Source: a virus
Virus record (IMG/VR): IMGVR_UViG_3300036801_000234
Location: 1-49,084 of that record
Length of the DNA: 49,084 nucleotides
Reading direction: 5' to 3' (one strand)
Positions 23,354 to 30,285 of this stretch are shown in pieces (within the stretch, counting starts at the first letter, position 1; every line of letters starts with the position of its first letter). The translations under genes and the position numbers were made by a program. Below the pieces are notes generated by a model. That model was given only the letters and a program-made list of their open reading frames with translations, ran no database searches and had not been told where the DNA came from.

Positions 23354-23390
23354 CTCGGACGCCGCTCTCCCCCCAGCGAAGGCGTCCGAG
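23354..23390 (+). terminator. 10-bp hairpin after 23349 gene
   Basis: CTCGGACGCC and GGCGTCCGAG form a perfect 10-bp stem with a 17-base loop, 4 bases after the upstream stop. There is no T-run. It probably ends the long rightward block or protects its RNA end. Confidence 0.55.
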
Positions 23391-23451
23391 CGGCGGGGAG
23401 GCGGCGGGGTAGCCGCGGGGAGCGCCGATGTCCAGCCGCCAGAAGGGTAGC

Positions 23452-23473
23452 CGTCCGCCCCCGCGAACAGTAT
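23452..23473 (+). promoter_or_regulatory. candidate promoter of the CGTCCG-N10 class
   Basis: CGTCCG 23452-23457, ten bases, CAGTAT 23468-23473. The gene start is at 23514, with an AGGAAAGGGG ribosome site in a short leader. This is one of the best motif matches outside the structural genes. Confidence 0.5.
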
Positions 23474-23513
23474 GGGCGAGGTCAATCTCACCACACGAGG
23501 AAAGGGGCAATAA

Positions 23514-24104
23514 GTGCCACCCACCGCTGTAGCGGATCCCACGACTGACACCTCGATCGACGACGACGCGACCGTCGGCGGGTTCGACGAGAACCCAGAG
23601 GTCGCGCGCCACGAAAAGCTCGCCGAGCAGAAGGACGCCCAGGCGGACGAGCTCGTCGATCAGGGCGACGAGGAGGGCGCGAACATCGCGCGCATCGAGG
23701 CCGATGAGGAGCGATCCAAAGCGGCCGAGCTCAAGGAGAACGCCGGCGAGGCCACCGGCCAGGGCGACCCGGCCACCGAGGCTGCCGCACGCGCGGTCGC
23801 CGACGCCGAAGGTCAGCAGCTCGCCCCCGAGGAGATCATCGTCTCGGGCGTGAAGATGCCCTACGGCAAGCTCGGCGGCAAGGCGCCCACGGGCGGCACG
23901 CTGAGCTTCTCCGGCGGCAAGATCGAACTCGAGCAGGGGACGGCCTACAAGAAGGGCCAGACGATCCGCGGGAGCTTCGTCGCGGTCGTCAGGGAGGTGG
24001 CCCAGGTCGATACCCACGACTCGGCCACCCAGCAGGTCAGCTCCTCCGAGCAGCGCCACGTCGCCCGCTTCATCGACTTGACCGTCGAGGTGCCGGCCGA
24101 GTAG
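23514..24104 (+). CDS. conserved phage protein, coiled coil plus beta domain
   Basis: 196 residues, GTG start. Residues 25-100 are highly acidic and helical (HEKLAEQKDAQADELVDQGD). Residues 105-196 form a beta domain (GTLSFSGGKIELEQGTAYKKG, then FVAVVREVAQVDTHDS) like the C-terminal domain of a family common in actinophage replication regions. Its role is undefined. It has its own promoter-like motif and terminator, so it is a single-gene transcription unit. Confidence 0.6.
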   Translation: MPPTAVADPTTDTSIDDDATVGGFDENPEVARHEKLAEQKDAQADELVDQGDEEGANIARIEADEERSKAAELKENAGEATGQGDPATEAAARAVADAEGQQLAPEEIIVSGVKMPYGKLGGKAPTGGTLSFSGGKIELEQGTAYKKGQTIRGSFVAVVREVAQVDTHDSATQQVSSSEQRHVARFIDLTVEVPAE

Positions 24105-24145
24105 TCTGTAGGAGCACGGCAGACCTCGTCCGTCTGACGTTCGCT

Positions 24146-24180
24146 GAGGGTCCTCGGGAAACCGGGGGCCCTCGCTCTTT
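24146..24180 (+). terminator. strong intrinsic terminator
   Basis: A 12-bp stem (GAGGGTCCTCGG with its complement, two G-T pairs) is closed by a GAAA tetraloop and followed by GCTCTTT. This is the clearest rho-independent terminator in the window. Confidence 0.8.
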
Positions 24181-24183
24181 AAC

Positions 24184-24205
24184 CGTCCGCCTGAGCAGGC
24201 ATCTT
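24184..24205 (+). promoter_or_regulatory. candidate promoter of the CGTCCG-N10 class
   Basis: CGTCCG 24184-24189, ten bases, CATCTT 24200-24205, directly after the terminator at 24146-24180. It lies 45 bases ahead of the GTG at 24251, which has a GAGGAAGGGG site. Placement between a terminator and a gene start supports promoter function. Confidence 0.5.
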
Positions 24206-24250
24206 GTGCCCCACGGCGAATAAGCAGCCAGCGGACGAGGAAGGGGTGAA

Positions 24251-24541
24251 GTGGCAGCTGACGAGAAGCACGACCTGCCGGCAGCGTGGTACATGGCGCT
24301 GCGGTTCTGCCCCTACTGCTCAGGCACGGGTAAGCGCGAACGCCCGCCAGAAGACGAGTGCGGCTTCTGCGGTGCCACCGGCGACCTGTTCGGCCACATG
24401 CTCGAGGAGGTCTACGCAATGGGCCGAGACGAGGGCGTGCGCGCGCTACGGGCGCTCTACGCCGACCTGGTGCTCGCCGGCGGCTCGACCGCCCGGCACA
24501 CGGTCCCTGCGGCGCAGCTGAAGGCACGGCTGGGCCTGTGA
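24251..24541 (+). CDS. DnaJ-like zinc-knuckle protein
   Basis: 96 residues. Two CxxCxGxG units (CPYCSGTG and CGFCGATG) form a zinc finger like that of DnaJ, followed by a helical tail with LKARLGL. There is no J domain, so a small nucleic-acid- or protein-binding zinc protein is likely. It overlaps the methylase gene (GTGA). Confidence 0.65.
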   Translation: MAADEKHDLPAAWYMALRFCPYCSGTGKRERPPEDECGFCGATGDLFGHMLEEVYAMGRDEGVRALRALYADLVLAGGSTARHTVPAAQLKARLGL

Positions 24542-25035
24542 GCCTCGTTCGCTTCGGCGCGCGCAACCACCCGCAGCAGATCGCGATGCGCGGTGCCAAC
24601 CCCGACGTCGACGAGCGCGCGACGAGCCCCGAGCTGTTCGCCGAGCTCGACGCGCGCTTCGGGTTCTCGATCGACGTCTGCGCGCTGGAGCGCAACGCCA
24701 AATGCGAGCGCTTCTACTCGCCGGCGGAGGACGGCCTGGCGCAGAGCTGGCGCGACGAGCGCGTCTGGTGCAATCCGCCCTTCTCGGACATCGAGCCGTG
24801 GGTCGTCAAGGCGGCGATCAGCTGCGCCGAGCTCGTGGTGATGCTCGTGCCGGCCAACCGCACCGAGCAGGGCTGGTGGCAGCGCCACGTTGAGCCCGTC
24901 CGTGACCGCCAGGGGGGGCTCAAGGTGGAGTTCCTTGCGGGGCGCACGCGCTTCATCAGGTCCGGGGCTGAGAAGGTGGGCGTCAACGAGCGACCACCGT
25001 TCGGCTGTGCGCTGCTGGTCTGGGGCGAGCTGTGA
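24538..25035 (+). CDS. phage DNA N-6-adenine methyltransferase (Dam-like)
   Basis: 165 residues from GTG 24538. It has the pattern of phage Dam-type enzymes: FSIDVCALERNAKCERFYS, then WCNPPFSDIEPWVVKA (the NPPF catalytic loop), LVVMLVPANRTEQGWW, and FLAGRTRFI. These methylate adenine in phage DNA, which can protect against host restriction or mark DNA for packaging. It pairs functionally with the ArdC-like gene on the opposite strand as defence avoidance. Confidence 0.8.
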   Translation: MSLVRFGARNHPQQIAMRGANPDVDERATSPELFAELDARFGFSIDVCALERNAKCERFYSPAEDGLAQSWRDERVWCNPPFSDIEPWVVKAAISCAELVVMLVPANRTEQGWWQRHVEPVRDRQGGLKVEFLAGRTRFIRSGAEKVGVNERPPFGCALLVWGEL

Positions 25036-25673
25036 GCGCACCGCGCGTGGCGATCACCAACGCCGGCGCGATCGCCGAGCTCGCCTTCGCGGTCGGCTAC
25101 AACGGCGGGCACCTGCCGGTCTACCTCAACGGCAAGCCCAACCCCGAGCACATGCTGTCCTGCGAGCCGCCCCGCGCCCGCGCCGGCGAGCGCCTGGGGC
25201 GCATCGCCGCCAACGCCGACCTCGAGCACTCAGCCGAGGTGGCGATCGGGCTGCCGACGATCAAGGAGTTCGTCTTCAACTCGACGATCCTGTGGGCGTG
25301 GGTCAGGAGCGGTGAACAGGTCGAACGCGCGGCCGCCTTCAAGCCCCGGCCCTCGATCGTGCTGAAGATCGGCGGGCAGTCCAACGAGCGGCTGCTGATC
25401 TGGGTGCTGCGCCAGCCGATCGCCGCCGAGCTCGTCATGCCTCACAACGCGCGGATCTCCTACTGCCTGCACGCGCCGCGGACGCGCTCGAGGCCGGAGG
25501 CCCTGCGGATCCCGCTGCCGGGCACGTTCATGCGCGTCGGGCGCTCGGTGCCGGCGGCGATCCTCGTCACGCGCCTGGAGATCGGCCCCAAGCTGCACAC
25601 GTTTGAACAGATCACCGGCAAGCTGAAGGACCCGCCGCCGGCCGACGCGTGGAAGGACGCCAAGAAGCGGTGA
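25032..25673 (+). CDS. conserved phage protein of unknown function
   Basis: 213 residues, GTG start. The middle (VLKIGGQSNERLLIWVLRQP, then NARISYCLHAPRTRSRPEA, IPLPGTFMRVGRSVP) recalls a family found in replication or accessory regions of high-GC phages. Alternating strands with conserved Arg and His might indicate nucleic-acid binding. I cannot assign a reaction. Confidence 0.6.
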   Translation: MSAPRVAITNAGAIAELAFAVGYNGGHLPVYLNGKPNPEHMLSCEPPRARAGERLGRIAANADLEHSAEVAIGLPTIKEFVFNSTILWAWVRSGEQVERAAAFKPRPSIVLKIGGQSNERLLIWVLRQPIAAELVMPHNARISYCLHAPRTRSRPEALRIPLPGTFMRVGRSVPAAILVTRLEIGPKLHTFEQITGKLKDPPPADAWKDAKKR

Positions 25674-25888
25674 ACGGCGAGCAGCTGGACCGCGCGTACG
25701 AGGAACGCGTCGACGGCTGGGCCGAACGCCTGCAGCGCGACCACTACCTGCGTCTCGGCCGCGGCAGCGTGCTCGAGCGCGACGTGAACGTCTACCGCTG
25801 GCGCACGCCCGGGCTCGGCGCCGGCGACGCGGACACCGCGCGCGACTGCGTGGCTGCGGTCCTGCACGCGCTGACCGACGAGCTCTAG
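25670..25888 (+). CDS. small hypothetical protein
   Basis: 72 residues from GTG 25670, overlapping the upstream stop. Acidic and Arg-rich; no motif. It is the last gene of the rightward accessory block. Confidence 0.55.
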   Translation: MNGEQLDRAYEERVDGWAERLQRDHYLRLGRGSVLERDVNVYRWRTPGLGAGDADTARDCVAAVLHALTDEL

Positions 25889-25954
25889 CGAGCGGGGCCA
25901 CGGCCGGCGCGCTCTGCGGGGCCGCAGCCCCACGTCGACCATACGCCTCGCTAG

Positions 25955-26017
25955 GCTGCTGCGCAACCGGCGAAGCCAGCCGAAGGCGCCACAGGAGCAC
26001 TCACAGGGCGCAGCAGC
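25955..26017 (+). promoter_or_regulatory. structured 5' leader of the Rpf-like gene
   Basis: GCTGCTGCGC (25955-25964) and GCGCAGCAGC (26008-26017) form a perfect 10-bp stem enclosing 43 bases that contain further GC-rich inverted segments. Just 3' is CAGCTATCC...GGTCGCG, which resembles the CAGCUAACC...GUxxGCG end of the ydaO (c-di-AMP) riboswitch, a known regulator of rpf-type genes in actinobacteria. The GGGGGA core of ydaO is not seen, so the class is uncertain. The rest of the gap 25889-26065 holds a GGGGC/GCCCC hairpin near 25920 and no gene. Confidence 0.35.
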
Positions 26018-26065
26018 TATCCAGGGGTCGCGCTCGCGGCTCGCAACGGATCAGGAGGGTTCTCT

Positions 26066-26557
26066 ATCCGCTCGACGTCCCTAGCCGCTCTGGCGGCGAT
26101 TCTGTGCCTCTCAGCCGTACCTGCAGCGCAAGCCGATCAAGTGCCGTTCAGCGCCTGGACTAAATCCAGTCTCGGCGCTCAGCATCAGACCCACCGAAAG
26201 TCACGCCATCGCCGCGGCTGCGCCTCGCGGCGCTGTGACCGAGCTGCCGACCGCGCGTTCGCGCGCCGGCACCGCCCCAAGGTCACGATCACGCGCTTCG
26301 ACCTCTGCGTCGCCAACCGCGAGAACGGTGAACCGGGCTCGACCGAATACCACTTCATCGACTGGCACGCCCGCAACGCCTACGACGGCGCCTTCAGCTG
26401 GGAACAGAGCAAATGGGAAGCCGGCGGCGGCCTGCGCTACGCCAAGCACGCCTACGAAGCCAAGCCGCTGCAGCAGGTCGCGGTGTTCCACACCAACGGC
26501 CGGCGCGGCGAATGGACGCCGGGCAACTGGCCGACGATCCCGCCCTGTCTAAGCTGA
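26066..26557 (+). CDS. secreted Rpf-like transglycosylase, apparent ATC start
   Basis: 163 residues if translation starts at ATC 26066, seven bases after a strong AGGAGG (26053-26058). No ATG or GTG lies upstream in frame, and the GTG at 26141 would delete the signal peptide. Residues 1-23 form a Sec signal (RSTSLAALAAILCLSAVPAA) with an AQA cleavage site. The mature part resembles the Rpf transglycosylase-like domain: CVANRENGE with candidate catalytic Glu86, YDGAFSWEQSKWEAGGGL, and PLQQVAVFH, ending with a Cys near the C-terminus. A secreted muralytic enzyme could aid lysis or wake dormant hosts. It looks like a moron acquired from an actinobacterium. Confidence 0.7.
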   Translation: MRSTSLAALAAILCLSAVPAAQADQVPFSAWTKSSLGAQHQTHRKSRHRRGCASRRCDRAADRAFARRHRPKVTITRFDLCVANRENGEPGSTEYHFIDWHARNAYDGAFSWEQSKWEAGGGLRYAKHAYEAKPLQQVAVFHTNGRRGEWTPGNWPTIPPCLS

Positions 26558-26600
26558 GCCGGGGCGCCGTCAGGAGGATTAGCACGGCGCCCCGGCTTTG
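26557..26600. terminator. perfect 14-bp bidirectional terminator
   Basis: AGCCGGGGCGCCGT (26557-26570) and ACGGCGCCCCGGCT (26584-26597) form a perfect stem with a 13-base loop and a short T-run on the plus strand. It lies between the Rpf-like gene and the leftward small gene, so it can serve both. Confidence 0.8.
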
Positions 26601-26604
26601 GCAG

Positions 26605-26643
26605 CGGGTTACCCGAAAGCAGGGGGTCGCTTCGGGTTACCCG
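26605..26643. promoter_or_regulatory. pair of CGGGTTACCCG operator-like palindromes
   Basis: CGGGTTACCCG occurs at 26605-26615 and again at 26633-26643, 28 bp apart. The same 11-mer lies upstream of the RHH gene at 37157 (37117-37127). The right copy overlaps the stop codon of the leftward small gene. They are probably sites for the 37157 repressor. Confidence 0.55.
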
Positions 26644-26774
26644 GTGATCGCCAGCACAGCGCTGACGATCAGGTAGGCCACCACGATCCCGAAGCCGAAC
26701 AGGACCATGAGGCAGAAGGCGATCGTTGCGAGGCCCTCGAGCACGGTGACGATTTCGTCCATAGCAGTTCGCAT
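26637..26774 (-). CDS. small leftward membrane protein
   Basis: 45 residues from the ATG at 26774 (ATG 26762 possible). Nearly the whole chain is one long hydrophobic helix (GLATIAFCLMVLFGFGIVVA). It is convergent to the Rpf-like gene across a perfect terminator, and its 3' end overlaps an operator-like palindrome. It may be a superinfection or lysis modulator; function unknown. Confidence 0.5.
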   Translation of the reverse strand: MRTAMDEIVTVLEGLATIAFCLMVLFGFGIVVAYLIVSAVLAITG

Positions 26775-26862
26775 GGACGGTAGGCTACTGCAGTTGGCCG
26801 CCCCGGGCAAGCACGGTGGCGCGAGACACGGCCGAGCGCTCGTCAAAGGGCAGGATCGGTCA

Positions 26863-26893
26863 GGGGGAGCGGTGACCGGCCACCGCAGCCCCC
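26863..26893. terminator. 11-bp hairpin in intergenic region
   Basis: GGGGG-A-GCGGTG pairs with CACCGC-AG-CCCCC around a 6-base loop. It sits in the 220-base gap between the leftward small gene and the gene at 26995. No ORF of note lies in the gap. A weak AGTCCG-N10 promoter-like element is at 26935-26956. Confidence 0.45.
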
Positions 26894-26994
26894 GTTAACC
26901 GCGACGACCCGCCGGAGAGCGGGCCGTGCGCAGGAGTCCGCCGATCGGAGCGGAATACTCAGCGAGTGTTCAGATCGCTGCCTCAGCTTAGCCA

Positions 26995-27420
26995 GTGAGC
27001 GGGACGTGCCGCGGTTGCGGCCGCCCCGTACGCCGCCGGAGCAAGTACGGCAGGCCGCCCGAGTGGTGCTCGGAACGCTGTCGTAAGTCCGCGCTCTACG
27101 GCGCCAGCTGCCCAAGCTGCGGCGCGCGGATGCATGGCTCCGACGGTCGCGGCCCGAACGCCCCGCGTCACTGCCCGTCCTGTGCTGCCGACGAGCGCCG
27201 AGTGTGGACGGCGGAGGCGATCATCGCCGCGATCCAGCGCTTCGTGCGCGAGAACGGGCGCCTCCCTGGCGCCACCGAATGGTCGCAAACGAGCGAGCGC
27301 GCCAGCTACGCGCCGCCCTCCATCTTCGTGCAGCGACGGTTCGGCAGTTGGAACGCCGGCGTCGCAGCTGCCGGCTTCACGCCCAGGAAGGTTGGTCAGC
27401 GCGGACCTGCTCGAAGCTGA
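26995..27420 (+). CDS. zinc-finger protein with homing-endonuclease-associated repeat
   Basis: 141 residues from GTG 26995. The N-terminal 65 residues hold several Cys pairs (CRGCGRPVRRRSK, WCSERCRK, CPSCGARMH, CPSCAADE). Residues 68-128 match the HNH-associated repeat (WTAEAIIAAIQRFVRENGRLP, then FVQRRFGSWNAGVAAAGF), normally found next to HNH homing nucleases. There is no HNH catalytic motif, so this is probably a DNA-binding protein or a nuclease relic. Confidence 0.7.
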   Translation: MSGTCRGCGRPVRRRSKYGRPPEWCSERCRKSALYGASCPSCGARMHGSDGRGPNAPRHCPSCAADERRVWTAEAIIAAIQRFVRENGRLPGATEWSQTSERASYAPPSIFVQRRFGSWNAGVAAAGFTPRKVGQRGPARS

Positions 27421-27472
27421 CAACCCCGTCGGGGGCGATCCGCGGTAGCTCGGCCGAAGCCTAGTAGGACCG

Positions 27473-27553
27473 ATGGCCAGCGGGCAACCGTCCTAGCCGA
27501 GTGGCCATGCTGGAGCAGCGCTGAGGGGGAACCTCTCTAGGAGGGGGTCCCTC
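27473..27553. other. inverted repeats in 216-bp intergenic region
   Basis: The gap 27421-27636 contains ATGGCCA (27473-27479) with TGGCCAT (27502-27508), and a two-part hairpin at 27523-27553 (GAGGG/CCCTC and CCTC/GAGG). No gene is evident. It separates accessory genes from the fibre genes and could hold a terminator or, less likely, the attachment site. Confidence 0.4.
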
Positions 27554-27605
27554 GTCCGTCGCTCGGGCGCTCCGCGCTTACGGCAGCACTGAGGGGCGGT
27601 GGCTT

Positions 27606-27627
27606 CGTCCGCTGCACCGGCCATCAT
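27606..27627 (+). promoter_or_regulatory. candidate promoter, best consensus match
   Basis: CGTCCG 27606-27611, ten bases, CATCAT 27622-27627, then nine bases to the GTG of the tailspike gene at 27637. No ribosome site lies between, so the transcript is probably leaderless. Confidence 0.6.
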
Positions 27628-27636
27628 CGCTCGCCG

Positions 27637-30285
27637 GTGGCCAGCTTCCTCTTCACGGGCCAATACCCGCAAGGAACGGTCGTCTCGGCCTACGCGGCGC
27701 ACAGCTATCCCGGCCCGGCGCCCAAGGTCGGCGACGCGCCCGCCGGCACGCCCGTCGTGTCAGCGGCCACCGGCGTCAACGGCGCGCTGCTGACGGGCCT
27801 GACCGACGACACCGACTACTACGTCGCCGCCAACCCGGACGGCGTCTGGCGGTGGTCACACATCCGCGCCGAAGAAGCCAAAAGCCCGGCCGGCGTCCCC
27901 GTCAACGTCGCCCTGCTCGGCACCGACGGCACGGTGGGCGGCCCGACCGGCTCGCCGCTGAGCCCCGACATCGAGAGGATCGTCTCCAAGGCCCTCGGCA
28001 ACGTCACCGGCACCGTCACCCCGGACCTCGACGAAGGCAACTACTTCACCGCGACCGTCACCGGCGACCTGGTCGTCAAAAAGCCGATCAACTGGCCGGC
28101 GGGCGCCAACGAGGCGATCATCCAGCTCACCCAGAACGGCGCCGGCGGCCACGCGGTCACCACCGAAGGCGTCGTGTGGCTCGGCGGGACGCTGAACTCC
28201 AACCCCGAACCGGGCGCCGTGACACTTATCTCGCTCGTCTCCCCCGACGCCGGCGCGCACGTCTACGCGATCGAGACGACCACCGGCGCGGAAGGCCCGG
28301 AAGGTCCCAAGGGCGACCCGGGCGCGCAGGGCCCGCCGTTCATCGGCCTGACCGACCCGCGCTCGGCGCCCTACAACGCCAAACTCGACGGCGTCACCAA
28401 CGACGCCGCGGCCTTCACGACGCTGCACGAAGCGATCAACGCGGGCGAAGTCAACGGCTACTACCTGACCGCCACGGCGAAGATCAACAGCGCGCTCCCG
28501 GCGCTCACGCGCGCCGTCGAGATCAAATGCTTCAACGGCGCCAAGTTCGACTTCTCGGGCGTCACCGGCGAACCGTTCTCCTGCCTGGCGCTCGAAGGCG
28601 CAGCTGGCGCCAGCGCGGTCCTCACCGCCGACGCCAACGACGGCGATTACCTCCTGAAAGTCGCCACCGCCTATGCCGACGGCACGCTGCTGAAGCTGAC
28701 CGACCCCACGACGATCTGGGACCCAGCTGGGCAGAAAGCCAAGGTCGGCGAGATCGTCGAGGTGGGCGTCCCCGACGGCGCGCTCGCGGGCATCAACGGC
28801 TCGCAGAACACCGCGGCGGGGATCAAAGTCGGCGACAAACTCAAAACGGTGTCGATGACGAACCTCAACCCGGTCGACACCGCCGGCGCGAGCATCGTCC
28901 CGGCGGCGGGCACGATCAAGATCGGCGCCGACGAATGGGCCTACTCGAGCTGGGAAAGCAAAAACACCTGCGCGCAGTTCACCCTGACCGAAGAACAGAC
29001 CGCCGGCACGGCCCACACGCAGGGCACGCGCGTCTCGATCGTCGCGCCGGCGGGGACCGTGTTCCTGCGCACGCCGGTGACACACGAGTTCGGCTTCACC
29101 CTTGCGCAGGGCTCGAAAGTCACCCCGATCACGCCGGTCGGGCGCAGCCTGCTCGACAACATCTGGGTTCTCGGCCCGGGCGAGCAGACCACCTCGACGG
29201 GGATCAAACTGCAGCGCTGTCGCGACGTGCGCGTGCGCAACCCGACCGTCGACAGCTGCTGGGCTCGGGCGATCCAGTTCGACGACACGATCTACTCGCG
29301 GATCGACTCGCCGCTGCTCTCCAACGCGCGCCGCGTCTTCTACGGCTCGAGCGGGCTTGAAGGCTACGGGATCGCGTTCGTCAACTCCACGCAGGACTGC
29401 ACCGTGGTCGGCGGGCGATCGACGCGCACCCGCCACGCGTTTACACAGGGCTCGGCCGAAGGGCTGCCGCGCCGCAACACCGTCACCGACCTGACCGCGG
29501 AGTCCACGTTCGCCGACGGCTTTGACTCCCACGGCGGCGCCAACGACATGACGCTCATCAACTGCACGTCGATCAACGCCAACGGGCAAGGCTTCTTCAT
29601 CGGCTGCCCCAAAGCCAACCTCACCAAATGCCGCGCGATCCGCCCCAACGGCGGCGGGATCTCCTGCTCCAACGAGGGCATCGGCACAACGATGTACGAC
29701 ATCGACGTCGTCGTCGACACGCCGCGCACCGGCAGCGGGATCCAGGTCGCCTTTGCGAGCTCGACGACGGGCATGGCGCAGGGCTTCGTGCGCCTGCGCG
29801 GCGAGGTCTTCAATGCGCCTCAGTACGGCGTCCGTGTCGCCGGCTCAGGCGAAGGCGGCGCGGTCAACTGGTACATGAAGAACGTGGACATCGACGTGGC
29901 CACGACCGGCTGCGCGCTGAGCTCGCCCTACGCCTCGATCTTCTGCTCGGCGGTGGAAGGGCTGAAGATCCGCTCGGGCGGGATCGCTGGCGCCAAAGCG
30001 CGCCCGATCGTCGCGCTGCGCGACGTGATCGGCTTCAGCGTCGACATGGGCGCGTGCGGCTGGACGGAAGCCTCGACCGGCGTGGGCTGTGAAGTCACGG
30101 TCGGCGCCGGCGGCGCAGAAGGCGGCTCGACCAAAGGCGTGATCCGCGAGGGACCGCTCATCAACCGCGGCGCGGCCTCGACCAAACTGGACAACAACAC
30201 CACGCACACCTACGTCTACCCGGGCCCCGACGAATCGGTGACGCTGGGCTCAGGCACCGGCAACCAGAAGTGCGCTGTGCCGTGA
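27637..30285 (+). CDS. tailspike with collagen-like neck and beta-helix
   Basis: 882 residues. Residues 1-85 are the shared fibre N-domain (FPxGT-like start, DDTDYYVAANPDGVWRW). Residues 218-235 are a short Gly-X-Y neck (GAEGPEGPKGDPGAQGPP). From about 240 the pattern YNAKLDGVTNDAAAF introduces a pectate-lyase-like right-handed beta-helix. Its rungs are rich in Asn and Gly (LINCTSINANGQGFF, LTKCRAIRPNGGGISC). Such spikes bind and often cut host surface polysaccharide, as in P22. The N-domain probably attaches the spike to the tail. Confidence 0.8.
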   Translation: MASFLFTGQYPQGTVVSAYAAHSYPGPAPKVGDAPAGTPVVSAATGVNGALLTGLTDDTDYYVAANPDGVWRWSHIRAEEAKSPAGVPVNVALLGTDGTVGGPTGSPLSPDIERIVSKALGNVTGTVTPDLDEGNYFTATVTGDLVVKKPINWPAGANEAIIQLTQNGAGGHAVTTEGVVWLGGTLNSNPEPGAVTLISLVSPDAGAHVYAIETTTGAEGPEGPKGDPGAQGPPFIGLTDPRSAPYNAKLDGVTNDAAAFTTLHEAINAGEVNGYYLTATAKINSALPALTRAVEIKCFNGAKFDFSGVTGEPFSCLALEGAAGASAVLTADANDGDYLLKVATAYADGTLLKLTDPTTIWDPAGQKAKVGEIVEVGVPDGALAGINGSQNTAAGIKVGDKLKTVSMTNLNPVDTAGASIVPAAGTIKIGADEWAYSSWESKNTCAQFTLTEEQTAGTAHTQGTRVSIVAPAGTVFLRTPVTHEFGFTLAQGSKVTPITPVGRSLLDNIWVLGPGEQTTSTGIKLQRCRDVRVRNPTVDSCWARAIQFDDTIYSRIDSPLLSNARRVFYGSSGLEGYGIAFVNSTQDCTVVGGRSTRTRHAFTQGSAEGLPRRNTVTDLTAESTFADGFDSHGGANDMTLINCTSINANGQGFFIGCPKANLTKCRAIRPNGGGISCSNEGIGTTMYDIDVVVDTPRTGSGIQVAFASSTTGMAQGFVRLRGEVFNAPQYGVRVAGSGEGGAVNWYMKNVDIDVATTGCALSSPYASIFCSAVEGLKIRSGGIAGAKARPIVALRDVIGFSVDMGACGWTEASTGVGCEVTVGAGGAEGGSTKGVIREGPLINRGAASTKLDNNTTHTYVYPGPDESVTLGSGTGNQKCAVP

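Noticed and set aside
24251-24541. DnaJ co-chaperone
   Set aside because: Only zinc-knuckle motifs are present; the J domain with HPD is absent.
27498-27513. CGTCCT near 27490 as another copy of the promoter motif
   Set aside because: The first box fits, but the second reads CCATGC and no gene start follows; the copy at 27606 is the convincing one.
27421-27636. tRNA gene or tRNA-derived attachment site in the gap
   Set aside because: Hairpins are present, but no cloverleaf or TTCGAAT-type T-loop could be built. No tRNA was seen elsewhere either.
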